DNA of 64,000 nucleotides from Diphasiastrum complanatum (lineage: Eukaryota > Streptophyta > Lycopodiopsida > Lycopodiales > Lycopodiaceae), in assembly GCA_029204225.1 (NCBI GenBank), contig CM055111.1, positions 28,664,340 to 28,728,339 on the forward strand, written 5' to 3'. Below the pieces are notes generated by a model. It was given only the letters and a program-made list of their open reading frames with translations, made no database searches and was not told the DNA's origin. Made by a program: the position numbers and the translations under genes. Every line of letters begins with the position of its first letter. Within the stretch, counting starts at the first letter, position 1. Shown here piece after piece: positions 25,055 through 36,879 of the stretch.

Positions 25055-25306
25055 CTAGATGCATTCTAGATTGAACCTTAACTTTGGAATGACATGTTTT
25101 GACTTGTGTAAGGAAATTACACCAAGTGATGTTCTATGCTTTGTAAACAAGTCTTTTCCTAATGCTTTGATGAAGATATCAGCAACCACACATTCCTTTG
25201 AAGAAACATGTTGAAGCTCCACCTCCTTTTCCATTACTTGCTCCCTCACAAAATGATATGCCACGTCAATGTGCTTGCTCCTTGCATGAAAACTACACAA
25301 CAACAC
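25055..25306 (-). pseudogene. Copia RNase H C-terminal fragment
   Basis: Minus-strand frame with FHARSKHIDVAYHFVREQV, LQHVSSKECVVADIF and KALGKDLF, the C-terminal end of copia RNase H. Upstream sequence (right) is abruptly replaced at about 25295-25310 by the CACTA element, which therefore inserted into this copia copy. Confidence 0.85.
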
Positions 25307-25315
25307 CCGCCGCGA

Positions 25316-25830
25316 TTTGCGACGTGAATCGTGAGCTTAATTTTTTTCAATTCGTCGCGAACATCGAAAAAACACGTCGATATAAGGTCGTCGGAATCCG
25401 ACGACTTCAAAACACGTCGCAATCCGACAGGCACAACGTGCCGGACACCACAGAACAAAATTCCAGTGACAGGAATAGGTGTTGACCTGGACGTCGCAAT
25501 GCGACGTCTGACATGGATGTCGCAATGCGATGTCCTACATGGACGTCGGATTGCGACGTCCAAAGATGTCGCAAACGCTCTGACGTGGCTGTCAGAATGT
25601 GGCGTCCTGGAATTCAGTCGGATTTCGACGTCTATAAACACAAAATGATGCCAAAATTTCACCAACAGATGTCCGACGCTCATCCGACGTATCCTTGGAC
25701 GTCAGAATCCGACATTCCTTAAAGTTGTTGAAGTTCGACGTCTGTTAACAGAATGATCAAAAAATATGTCTGACGTCTACCCGATGTCTATCCGACGCGT
25801 TAGGATGTCGGATTTTGACGTCCCAAATTA
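25316..25830. repeat. CACTA subterminal palindromic repeat array
   Basis: About ten to twelve units of a 19-bp near-palindrome whose best copies are GACGTCGCAATGCGACGTC (25489), GATGTCGCAATGCGATGTC (25516) and GACGTCGGATTGCGACGTC (25542), with a related GTCGTCGGAATCCGACGAC near 25387 and degenerate copies to about 25820. In CACTA elements such arrays are the binding sites for element-encoded DNA-binding proteins; that role here is inferred from position. Confidence 0.8.
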
Positions 25831-26142
25831 GGTAAAAATAAATAAATAAAATGCGTAAAAAACAACGTGCACATTTTTCTCGGGCTGTTCTTGGAGTTGA
25901 GTTCTTGGAGAAGCGATGTTCATGAATTATTTTTAAAACAATATTTTTGAGTTGCATTCAATATTTGGATCAAACAACAAACTAAGCATGAGGTACTTTT
26001 CATTCTTAAATTACTTTTCAAGATTGGCATAAGAATCATGTAAGCGACAATGTATAAGAATAGGTATATCTAAAAATTAAAACATTAGAATCATACAATA
26101 ATTTTATGCTATTTGTGTTTTGTACTTCTGCATATATGCAGC

Positions 26143-28985
26143 TTATTACAACGAGATGAATTACATTCAGATCAGTCTAGCAATGAAGACAATACTCAAG
26201 TTAACAGGGTAAGTAATAAACATGCATGTGTTCTTGTTCATAAAAATTTTGTTATTATAAGTTAAAATATTGTGCTAAAGTGACATGTACTTGATTTTTG
26301 TTTCTCGTAGAAAAATTATTTTCAAAATAAAATATGGTGCACATGCCTCAAGTGTGATGGAAAAAAGATGCGTGAAAGACGCATTGTTGAAAATCATTTG
26401 TGGAAGTTTGGACAAAAAGAAGGTCAACCATCGAATTTGAAAGACGTTGAGGTTTGTTAATTTTATATGATTGTTTTTAATTATAATCTTCATCAATCTA
26501 TATATGTCACTTATAAAATTTGTTTCATGTGTGTAGCCAATACATCGAATGCCATTCCATGGAGTTGATCCATCTGTGTTTAGTTACAATCAACGTCAAG
26601 TTTTGATAGACATGAGAAAACAAAGAATGAAACAAATTGAAGAGGCAAACACAATTAGAACAGAGAATAATCAACTTGATTCTAATGTTTATGATGATGA
26701 GGTGCAACACGATGAAGCAATGCACAACATGTTTGAATCTTACTTTGAAACAAATGAGAATGATTATATGCATGCATCTTCTAATGAAAACGGAGATCAC
26801 GAACAATTTGAGATGGATGAAGATGAGATTCTATTGCGCAAGGAAGCAGACACTCTTCTATATCCTGAAGCATCCATTTCGAGACTAGCTATGTCAATTC
26901 TTATTCTAAACCTTCAAGCAACATACAGATGGAGTGATCGTAGCGTGACATCTTTATTTGGGTACTTAACGCATAACACAACTAGTATACTTTATAGCAT
27001 ATTTACGTTAAGTTCATTTTTTTTCTTTTCTAACAACTCACATTGCTCTTTTTTTAGGTTGTTGCATCGAATACTTCCGAAAAAAAATGTGATACCTAAA
27101 ACACGAAAAGAAGCACGAAAGATGATGTCATGCTTGGAATGGATTACGACACAATACATGCATGTCCAAAAGACCATGTCCTATATAGAGCTGAGCATTC
27201 AGAAAATCTTCAATGTTCAGTGTGTAACGTTTCACGTTTTCGAGATGACGTACAAGGGAGTAAAGTGCCACGAAAAGTGTTATGACATTTTTCAATTATC
27301 CCACGATTGCAACGTTCATTTTGATGTAAATCTTTGGCACAACTAATGGATTGGCATGTCAAAAATCGATCTACGGATGATGTGATGCGAAGTGATTCAC
27401 CTGCATGGAAACATATTGAAGACCAATGGCCCGAGTTTAAAAATGAACCTCGTAATTTGAGATTTGGCCTTGCTATGGATGGCATAAATCCTTTTAGCGT
27501 TCAAGCGTCAACTTGGTCCACATGGCCAGTTGTGCTCGTTAATTACAACATACCTCCATGGTTGAGTATTAAAACGGGACACTTGTTATTGGCTTTATTG
27601 ATTCCAGAAAAGTACAAGGCCAAGAACATGGATGTGTATCTTGCACCTTTGATCGATGAATTGTGCATTCTTTGGAATGGTATTCACGCTTACGACATCT
27701 CAAGACCTTTACAACAACAAAACTTTGTTGTTCATGGAATTCTAATGTGGACGATGCATGACTACCCCGGTTTAAGCGAATGTTCAGGTATCTATATAAT
27801 GAATCTAATCTGTTTTAAGGTTTGACTTTTGAGTATATTTAACTAAGCTTATGTTTAATTTGGTTTATGAACTATGCAGGTTTAACCACATCGGGTTACA
27901 ATGCATGTTATATTTGTGGACCACTTTTGGAGGCTTGACATAGCACAAATATGTTAAAAAAAGTGGTGTACGAAAATCATCGCAAATACTTGCCGCCTGA
28001 TCATCCTTTTTAAAGGTTGAATAGGTGATTTTTTGAAGGGCGAGGAGATAATCCTCTAACTACACCACCACCCCCACGCATGGGAGTAGCGGAATGGCAT
28101 GGTGAATGGCTTAAACATCACGACGTTAATTCTTCATGGAATGAATCCATTGATGGTATGAAACGGTTGTCTATTTTTCATAAATTACCCTATTGCAGGA
28201 ATTTATTGGTAAACCATCTATTGGATCCTATGCACATATTCAAAAACGTTGGTGAATCCTTATGGAACCACATCATTGGAATAAAAGACGACTCCGCAGC
28301 TCATAAAGATCTACAAGTGACCGATGTGAAAAGACCCTATTGGATTCAATACACCGAAGGTGGAGATGAGATTCTACCTAGTGTGCCATGGATTCTTACA
28401 AAAGAGCAACTCTCATATGTTAAACATGTCATAAAACAAATGAGAACTCCAACAGGCTATGCACATTCTTTATGCAAGTCATTTACCAAAGATGGTAAAT
28501 TAAATGGATTGAAATCACATGATTGGCATAAGATGTTGCAATTCATACTTCCACTTTCTATTTGAGGTCTCTTCAATGATGACGTACAAAATACGCTTTA
28601 CAATTTGTCATCGATGATTAGGCTTGTATATTTTTTTAAGCACTTGTATAAATATGTGATATTTCAATCTTTTTATGTGTTAAACAACCTAATGTACTAT
28701 CAATCTTGCAGGTGGATTTCCTCAAAAGAAATAAAAAATAGTGAATTGGATTCCATGAAAATCCAAATGATTGAAATGGTATGTTTGTTGGAAAGAGATT
28801 TTCGAACTTCCTTTTTGGATATACAAGTTCATCTTCTAGTGCATTTGGTCGAAGAAGTATCAATTGCAGGACCTGTGCACACGAGATGGATGTTCTACCT
28901 TGAGCGCTTCATAAAAGTTTTGAAGGCTTTGTGAGACAAAAGGCAAGGCCAGAAGGTAGCATTGGAGAAAGTTGGCCTGTACAGG
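26143..28985 (+). pseudogene. CACTA transposase (transposase-associated + Transposase_21 + DUF4218 parts)
   Basis: A spliced gene on the plus strand. The exon about 26310-26452 carries CTCLKCDGKKMRERRIVENHL, the transposase-associated zinc-like domain. 26537-26980 encodes an acidic linker. Exons from about 27058 give CSVCNVSRFRDD, IPRLQRSF, HVKNRSTDDVMRSDSPAW, LRFGLAMDGINPF, STWPVVLVNYNIPPWL and IDELCILWNGI, the catalytic core of Transposase_21. A CAG/GTATCT donor (27787) and CAG acceptor (27879) join to TTSGYNACYICG; then HRKYLPPDHPF, PPPRMGVAEWH and SIFHKLPYCRNLLVNHLLDPMHI, GLKSHDWHKMLQFILP. After another intron, MVCLLERDFRTSFLDI and VHLLVHLVEEVSIAGPV belong to DUF4218. Stops after CGPLLEA and in PF.RLNR.FF, plus the missing C-terminus, show it is inactive. 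Confidence 0.9.
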
Positions 28986-28990
28986 AATCT

Positions 28991-29760
28991 CTAAATCAAA
29001 TCTACCTTGGAAGTGGACAAAGATTGGTGATAAGTCTCAACCTTCCTAAACAAATAGTTGATTTCACTTTGGGAGATAGGACGATCTGGTGTAGGTGCGT
29101 GTAGCAGAGTATCCCACTCTTGGGCCATCGCATCCAAATCACTCAAGATTCTTTCGTTTTCTAACTGGGCCATATCCAGTTGACCTTGAAAGAGGTTGAC
29201 CTGTTGCTTGGTGTCTTGGACAGCTTTGTCGACTTTTTCTTGAGCTGTGATGAGGGCATTCTGGAGATCAACAACATACTTCTCCATCACGTCTTCTTGT
29301 TGTTTGGCCTTCTTGAGATCTCAGTCTCTGACCTCTCTTCATGTTGCTTTGAGATCTTTAGCTCCCGATTGATTTGTATAAGCTTTTGGCTTAGCAAGGT
29401 ATTCTCGAAGCTAAGATCTGATATCCGCTTTTCTATAAAAAAAAGTTTCTTTCTAACATAAACTGGATCATTCGTCCTAGGTGTGTATGAATCCCTAAGA
29501 TGTCACCAGAATCAAGTGATACTTGAGACCATGTTGTCTGCACAACAGTAGGTACAGATGCCGCTAGTTGTCCTAATTTACCCTGAAGATTCGCCTACGG
29601 ATATTTCTTTTCAAATTGGTCTTCACCCCCGAATCCCTCTAGAACTTGCGTGTCAAATGTCTTTGGGGACCTGACTACGATCTAGATTACAATGGTGTTG
29701 ATTGTGATATTGGTAGAGAATCTACCAACAATGAGCCCTAGCACATGCAAGAAATGATTC
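28991..29760 (-). pseudogene. Tat-like element accessory ORF, copy 1 (truncated)
   Basis: The minus strand encodes a coiled-coil protein matching that at 60.3-62.1 kb: RISDLSFENTLLSQKL then RELKISKQHEERSE (about 29430-29340), LQNALITAQEKVDKAVQDTK (about 29265) and SQSEINYLFRKVETY (about 29060). It breaks off at a QGRFD equivalent where the CACTA element begins. It has several stops and frame changes. Function unknown; see the longer copy for discussion. Confidence 0.75.
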
Positions 29761-30430
29761 GAAATTAGTCCTTTTTATAGACTAATTTGGGAGGTCTATT
29801 AGAAAAAGTACTAGTTTGGCTTATCAGTTCTGGACAAAAATTTGCAGGCATGTTCAGTATTGTGGAAATAGCTTCCAAAATTCTCGTCGAAGGTTTCTGA
29901 CCAATTGATTAGCTCGGCGAAGGTTCTGTAGATACAACAAAGGTTCATAATGAATGCATGACGGTCGGTGAAGGTTCCCAAAATTGCATAGCTCTAAACT
30001 CTCGCCTAACAACACAACACGTACTTTTTCTATGAACCAACCTTTTTCTATTAACCAGCTCAATATAGGTATATCTGAACTGGATGTATCAACTGGCAAC
30101 TTGACGAAGGTTCATATGACTATTTGTTTAAGATCTCACTTAAATAGTGATTTTTAAGTCAGTTTTTCTCAAAAATTGATTCTTGATTTTTTATTTATTT
30201 TTTGATATAATGACTTTCTTGACTTTTGCTTATCATTTTCATCATTTTTTTTCAAGTGTCTTTTTCAAAAAAGATAAAAATAACTAATCAAAACAACAAA
30301 ATTGTAAAAAAAATAAAGTTAAAAGAGATCAGATCTTTGATCAAGTTGGGTAATCAGGCTACAAAAACTTGTGTAATCGGCTGCCATCCACCGGAGTGTC
30401 AAAGATATTACCATCCATAAGATAAAATTT
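29761..30430 (-). other. Tat-like spacer between integrase and accessory ORF, with GAAGGTT motifs
   Basis: At least five copies of a GACGAAGGTTC-like motif occur at about 29888-30115. The block ends with an AATCAGGCTACAAAAACTTG segment that is also present near 62.92 kb. It is non-coding, homologous in order to 62.1-62.98 kb. Confidence 0.7.
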
Positions 30431-31430
30431 CTTTAACTCTGTATGGTCCACCTATAAATTTCAACTTTCCCTTGATCATTTTTGTTTTGTACATTAAGAC
30501 AAGATCTCTTCCTTCAGATTCTTCTTATGTAATCGACGATCATGTCATGCCTTGCGACGAGCTTTTTCGGCTGTTAATGTGTGACGTGCCATCAATCTGG
30601 TTTCACAAAGTTTATGCAAAGCCTCATGACGGAGCTGTAATGATTTAGAATCATCCAAGCATTATGTGTAATGATGGAGCTAAAAATTTTATCGACATAC
30701 CTACATCCTGGCCATACACAAGTTGAAATGGCGTCTAATTTGTACTCACTTTATAAGTTGTTCAGAATGCCCATAATGTTGCATGTCGTTTATTTTCCCA
30801 ATCAAAACGACTTGCTTCTACTGTCTTTGTTATAATACAACAAAGAATCTTATTGGAAGATTTTGCTTGTCCATTACCCCTCGGATAATAAGGAGTACTA
30901 AACCGATGAATAACAAAAAAGTCTTCCAAAAAACACTTTATTGTTTCATTGACAAAATGCATTCCTTGATCGTTGACAATCTCAATAGGACAACCGAATC
31001 GCACAATGACTTTCTCATATAAAAATTTTGTTGTAGATTTCACATTAGCTACATGAACTGCTCATGCTTCAACCCATTTGGTCATATAATCTATCGCTAC
31101 GATAATGTATCTAGCTTGAGTACCTCTCGCTACAGGATGTATAGGACCAATGTAATCAAGTCCCATTTTTCAAACAGTACTTGTGCTAAAACCATATGTA
31201 AAGGTTCATAGTTTTGTTTCGTAGGACGACGTGCATCCCGATTGGAAAAATTTTTGAACAATAATATCAGATGAAAAATGTCCTTCTCCCATTTCATCAT
31301 GAGAAAACATAATTAGATCAGACACTTCATGTGGCAAAACACATGTTCTTAGAATATCATCAACTCCATGGTGATACAATTGACCAACAATCAATTGAAA
31401 AGGTTGTGCTTTTAAAATCAACCACCTCAC
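30431..31430 (-). pseudogene. Ty3-gypsy (Tat-like) integrase, copy 1
   Basis: Minus strand from 31430: the HHCC zinc domain (LILKAQPFQLIVGQLYHHGV, HDEMGEGHFSSDI) is followed by the catalytic core with GLDYIGPI, YIIVAIDYMTKWVEA (first Asp), IVNDQGMHF (second Asp) and PYYPRGNGQAKSSNK, where the catalytic Glu region reads QAKSS, i.e. Glu to Lys. PFQLVYGQD follows. The Glu loss and multiple stops indicate inactivity. Confidence 0.88.
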
Positions 31431-31439
31431 AAATCCTTA

Positions 31440-31985
31440 TTTCAAAAAACCAAGAAACCAACACTTGCTAAAAAACCAGCAAGAATCACAAAGACATAAC
31501 CACCCCCTATAGCATTAAAATAAACTGAACATCGTTCTTTGAAAGCACAAGCAATCCTAGTTCTTTTGAAATGCATAATTTTTAGCTTTTAAGAAAGGTA
31601 TGTAACTGCCTAATGACAATTGATATGCACCCATAAATGCTGAAACAAACCATCTTGCATTCAAAAGAAGAGTGCAAAAGTAATTTGACAAAATCTGTCA
31701 TGAATTTTGCAAAAAAAAATTGGTTATTAAATGACTTCAATCCTCACCCCAAATTTACTTTTCAAGAGCCTGGTCTACAATGTTTGTTGCAAAACTAGGT
31801 AGTGCACCTACCTTTACCCTCTCAAAAAATCGTAAAATTGAAAGGAACGAAGTGAATCAAACCAACAAATCTTTGCTCTCGCTTTTGCTCCCCTTTCCAA
31901 AAATCAGGACCCCATCATGCTTGATGCTTCCACAATTCTTGGATTCCACAAGGTGTGCTTCGAATCAGCAATTTGTCCTAGCTTT
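31440..31985 (-). other. Leader-like sequence of a degenerate LTR element
   Basis: Non-coding sequence left of the degenerate primer site at 31986-31998 on the minus strand. No gag frame is visible before it meets the Tat-like integrase. Confidence 0.35.
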
Positions 31986-31998
31986 GGCTCTAATATCA
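31986..31998 (-). other. Degenerate initiator-Met primer-binding site
   Basis: The minus strand reads TGATATTAGAGCC, differing from TGGTATCAGAGCC by one G-to-A and one C-to-T change, preceded by CTTTATAG. Confidence 0.5.
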
Positions 31999-32650
31999 CT
32001 ATAAAGAACTCCTTCGAGGATCAAAGACTAGGATGCTGGAATCCATAACAGCAAAGGAAAATAGATGGTGGACAAACCAAACCAACCAAACCTAGATCAA
32101 ACGGATCTAGCCCCCAAGCTATGGATCTAACAATCAACGCTCAATTAGAGAGATGTCACTCCGCCAGCATTCTGCTACCAATACCAAAACCAGGGATACT
32201 TATACCCTCCAAGGCCCATGCACTACTAGTAGTGCACTGTGACACCTCACTGAACACCTCTATTGTAGCCTATCTTGGCCACATCATCCAGTTTTTCCAT
32301 GTCTCACTGATAGACCCATAATAATCCACCATAATGTGTTTAGGCCTCCAAACATTAATTATGACTATATGCAAGTGAGGGCCCCAAACCCCTCATAATC
32401 ATAATTAACTTACAAGTCGAGGCATGCCTACTGACCAATCATGGGCATGACAAGCCTTGTCTCATATTAGTCCATATTGCCCGCCTTGCAAAATCAAGCC
32501 ACCCCCATCTGAACATCAACTGGCTGCCAATAGTGAAAAATAGAATGGCAAACAAATCTGGCCAAACATCAAGACCAGATAGTCCATGCTTGGAGGATCA
32601 AGCATGATCAATACCAAAAGGACATTGAGCACTATCTAGCAGTGCCCACA
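31999..32650 (-). repeat. Probable degenerate LTR
   Basis: Lies where a 5' LTR should be relative to the degenerate primer site and has a TATA-like GGTATAAG on the minus strand (plus 32199-32207). The outer boundary, about 32650, is a guess and no partner LTR is found. Confidence 0.35.
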
Positions 32651-32689
32651 ATGCTTTGACAATGATGTATCTTTATCGACAAGTATAAT

Positions 32690-33680
32690 GTGGTGACTGC
32701 TAAGATTCAAACCACAAAGGAAATCCTTGTTGATTTAGACAAGTCCCAACAAGAATATGTCAACCCCGTCATTGAACTTGTCGGTGAGCTTGAGAAGGAA
32801 AATGAAGACTTAGCGGCTCAATTGGATAAGGTCCTTGGCACTTCAGGGGCCACCACCTCAACAATGCCTTCCACCTATGAGATGACACAACAACAACCAT
32901 CACCACTATGACTGAGTCCACTGCTTTTGACCAATTACAGTCGATAAACATGATCCAGTAGAAGATGAGCCACTGGCAAGGGAGGAAGCACAACCGACTT
33001 CTCTTGAAGTGATTGTATAAGAGGAAGAAAAGGCAGTAAGACATGAGACAACACTTGTCAGCACCAAACATGCATTCAAGGCCCAAAACTCTAGAGAAAT
33101 CCATCCTTGAGTTTGAGGCTAAGTACTTGGACATACAAATGTGAGGTGGCTTTGTCCTTCTCTACACCTTGGTTGACCTCAAAGGCCAAGAAAAGACAAT
33201 GCTTGCTAAATTGGCACTCCAACCTATGTGGAGGCAAGTTTTATTCAAGAAAGACAATTGTGCCTTAATAGAATACTTCAAGACTTTTCGCTACATGAGG
33301 ATCGATCCCAACTACTTGTCAATCCATAGAAGAGACCAGTGGACTAAAATAGAAGACCAAGTCATCACCCCACATTGGCCAATCATCTCGAGCTCACATG
33401 GCTGGAGATACTAGCCTGATTTCAAATACGCATTGGAACAGTTCCACCAAGAATACAAAGCCATCAACTGCAAGGGTTGGCATTCTTACCAGTCTGATTT
33501 CAAATATGCACTAGAACAGTTCCATCAAGAATACAAAGGCCATCAACTGCAGGGGTTGGCAGGGGTCGTCGTTGCCAGCAAGATGCCATGGGATTGGCAC
33601 CACTTTAGCACCAAGGGAATGTGGGGTTTGGAATGCAAGGCTCAACCTATCATGTCATCACATCTTTGTCAGTAATAAAG
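32690..33680 (+). pseudogene. Third, diverged copy of the Tat-like accessory ORF (plus strand)
   Basis: Coiled-coil KSQQEYVNPVIELVGELEKE (32690-32911) is followed by ALQPMWRQVLFKKDNCALIE, MRIDPNYLSIHRRDQ, HHPTLANHLELTW and DFKYALEQFHQEYK. These align in order with ALGV.PAWRIMIFEKTPESI, LRVDPYYVPMPRRN, HHPYAQLANHPSSW and DFHRALQAYQREYV of the copy at 60.3-60.95 kb. The DFKYALEQ block is duplicated in tandem (78-bp unit). Frameshifts are present. The orientation is opposite to the other copies, so this is a separate insertion. Confidence 0.65.
33416..33571 (+). repeat. Two-copy tandem duplication, 78-bp unit, in accessory ORF
   Basis: CTGATTTCAAATAYGCAYTG starts both copies (33416 and 33494), each continuing through GAACAGTTCCAYCAAGAATA to RGGGTTGGCA. 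As 78 is a multiple of three, it duplicates 26 residues in frame. Confidence 0.9.
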
Positions 33681-34810
33681 GCCCAAGTATAGCATCTTGC
33701 GTGTATAAGTCCAACTTGAAGTGCCAACCATTTAAAATCTAGCAAAAGGCCCAAGTATGGAATCTTGTTTGTACAAGCCCAACTTGTGTGGGCTACTAAT
33801 ATATGTATCACTGACAATAGCTCCTTGCATGATGTGCCCAATTCCTTGAATTCTTCTTCACTACATCAAATAAGGTTTGCCCTCTTATGGAGCTTTGTTT
33901 CTTATGCTTGGATTTTGGCATTGTACATTATTATACTTGTTCATAACGAGTAGTATTGAGTAGCTTCTCTTTCAAAAAGTCAAAGACCTCCAAGTACTTA
34001 TTTTGGCAAAATAAAAATTAAAAACAAACTTACCAGTCTCAACACAACAAGTACACAATATCATGAAACTTATGTAGAAAAATGCTCTTTTTCATGTACA
34101 ACAATACAACATCTAGGCACCTAAGAAAGCACGAACGACTTTATATATTGGGAAATAGCATGAGAGCAACATAGTTGTGAAATTCTTATTGAATTACCAA
34201 TGACCCTCATTCTTTATTAGTATTAATGCTTGTGAAAATTCTATCTCCTACAACGTCTATAGTCATGAGCTAAGACTTGCATTAATCTAGAAGAATATAC
34301 AAAGGATTGTAGGTGTTTATGGTTTGTACACCTTAAGTGCATGTTAAGTTTGACATGCATTTTATCGATGGAACATGACTCATGATTATCATGTATAGAG
34401 GTCTAATTTATTTATTTTTCATTTGTTCTATGCAATACTATCTAAAATCAAAATAGAGTTATATGCTAGTAATTATATGCTACCAGAAGACATAGTTGGG
34501 ATCATATAATGTAATCAATAGTATGGTTATCTTTAAGACTTATTTTGATGAGCTTTCCTATGAAAACTTATCTATCAAGAATCCAGATTTCAGTTGTATG
34601 GAGTCCCCCTACGAAAATGGGACAAAATCAGCTTAGCAAAGTTTTTAACTTGCAGCTCTCTTAAAGTTTTAGCAAGAATTTGAGGAAGGACAAAGCATAT
34701 CAGGATTTCATAACTGGGATGCGGTCAAGCTTCCTTCTTTCAGGTCACTATTTTCTTTTCTATTTTGCATTTTTAGCAGACATTCTTTATTCTACTTTAA
34801 GTTATCCCAT
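33681..34810. other. Intergenic, no gene recognised
   Basis: AT-rich sequence; short frames only. Confidence 0.5.
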
Positions 34811-34811
34811 G

Positions 34812-35069
34812 AATATTATCTCCTAGAACGTCAGAGGGCTCAACTCTCCTATCTGCTAGTCTTTGCTTTTAAATTACCTACAGTCTATTTGTCACTCCAA
34901 CCTAGTGATTTCCGTCCAAGAAACCAAACTCAGCGGTTTCCTTCTCAATGTTCTTATCAAGTCTTTTGCTTGGAACTTCAATTCTTCTTGCACCCCTGCT
35001 AACGGTACACATGGCGGTATAATTACTCTAGTTTCTAGAGACTACCAAGTTATCAACCATTCCATTTAA
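34812..35069 (+). pseudogene. LINE endonuclease (APE-type) N-terminal fragment
   Basis: The reading NIIS.NVRGLNSPIC.SLLLNYLQ, then LVISVQETKLSG and THGGIITLVSRDY, is the start of an L1-type apurinic endonuclease (SWNVRGLNSP ... LQETK). Both stops are TAG, the first at the conserved Trp. No RT follows; a short remnant only. Confidence 0.8.
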
Positions 35070-36879
35070 CTTTTGAAACCGCCAAACTTTTTGTTTTGAT
35101 GTATAGAAAAAAAGACTTGTTGATATTGTTATTCTTATTATTGTTTCAAGCTTTTAATATCACTAGCAATTTTATATACTTGATTGAGAGAGACAAATCA
35201 AACAATTCAAAGATGTTTGCTTAATACGAATTTAATTAAAAAAATACAATATAAAGCTTCAATAAACTTCCCTACTCAATGATACAATGGAGACTAATTT
35301 TCAACATATTTGCATTATCTTTAGCACACAGTCTCATGGGCAGTATTCCAAAAATTTCAGGCATCCAATGTTGGATGATATCCAAGCCTCTTGAGCTTCC
35401 AAAAAGAATATTCATTTTGAGTTTTTGACATGCCAACTTTTCTACTTTATTTGATCTTTACCCTTTTCTACTACCACAACTTTAGAATAGAAAATATGGT
35501 GGATGATTTGTGGCATTTTTTTCACTACCTATATATATATTATATATATTATATACAATATTTATCTCATCAATCACTAACTTCTTTGGTGATCTCATAT
35601 TCAAACTCTAAATAAGTCTTATTGTGAGATAGGATTCAAAGAAAATTTGCATTCAAGTGTAATTAAATTGGACCAACATAAAGTATTCATTCACATGTAA
35701 ATTCAAAATTCTTCACCTTATATAAGTAAGAAAATATAAAGGGCATGGTTTTGCAATGCAATTGGATAATTGATACTATTATTGAGGTCTCATTATGAAA
35801 TTTAATCAATACACTATCATCATTGAAGAAAACATGTACTAAAAAGCTTTTTCAATCATTCATGTGGGGCTCTTTTTGGTGGCAAACATATTTCATCAAT
35901 TACTAATGGCTAAAAATCAAGTATGAGATCGACTATATGGCAAACATGTGATATTATTGACTCATGATTGATGGCCAAAGTTGAAACATGATGAGTCAAT
36001 CTATTAAAATCACGGGACCACTTAATTGTGATGTGATTATAAGTCACATAAACTTCAAATGTTAAAATGTGTACCATAGTTCTCATGAAAAGTAATTGTA
36101 TTGACAATAACAACAAAAAATTTCCATGCTTGCATATTGAAATTCTACCTTCGCATTGAAAATTGGAGTAAATCTTGTTTTTCTTTTTTGCCTTTTGAAG
36201 CCACTTTACATTTATCATAAGAATCAGCATATAGTAAGTAATTAAGAAAATGTGCACAAAAGTGCACATTTTGAATACTTCTACGAAGATTCCTATCTTA
36301 TTAATTAACAGGAATATAAGATAATCCTTTCACATACATGCTCTTCATATACATATTTAACGATTAAAATATACTACCCAATAGTTTTAAGGTGACAAAA
36401 GCTATATTTAAATTTGTAAAACACATAGGAGTGCCATTCAAAGAGTGATATTTTTAAGTGTCGGTGGCATGACTATCGTACATTTTAACGACTCTTTACT
36501 TTTGTTAATCATATATGATTGTAGCAACATGTCCGTGAAAGAAATTCAATTTGGAATTGTCTAGATATGTCCATTGAAAAGTGTTGCATGAACACTATTG
36601 GTGCCTCTCTAGTCAACTTTTTTTCACCTTGTCTTACTAATTACCAAAAATATAAGTAAAACATGTCAGATACATGTTAATCTACTCTTGTCATCTCAAA
36701 TTTAAAAGCTTTTGATATTAAGCTAATGATGAATGCATTATGATGTGCCAAGGTGTAGAGCAAACATCAAATTTCTTAAAGGTGGGTGAGCAATACATTG
36801 ATTTCACTATCTATCACTATTTGTTACAAGGTCTATCTCAATAAGCCTATGCGTGATCATAGCAACATGTTAAAAACAA
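35070..36879. other. Intergenic, AT-rich
   Basis: Includes a TA-rich patch at about 35530-35560. No domain recognised on either strand; the 119-codon minus frame at 35910-36269 is featureless. Confidence 0.5.

Larger units (their letters stand above)
25295..28990 (+). mobile_element. CACTA (En/Spm) transposon, 3'-truncated
   Basis: The left end (CTACACAACAACACCCGC) resembles a diverged CACTACAACAA-type terminal repeat, followed by a 500-bp palindromic subterminal array and an intron-containing transposase on the plus strand. The right end is missing: at about 28990 the sequence passes into a minus-strand Tat-like element. Size is about 3.7 kb of what should be a longer element. Confidence 0.85.

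Noticed and set aside
25246..25683. 145-codon minus frame and plus-strand partners over the CACTA end
   Set aside because: These frames read through the palindromic subterminal array; the peptide is a repetitive by-product.
25316..25830. CRISPR-like look of regularly repeated palindromes
   Set aside because: Units are degenerate, unevenly spaced and lack unique spacers of constant length; they sit at a transposon end in a plant genome.
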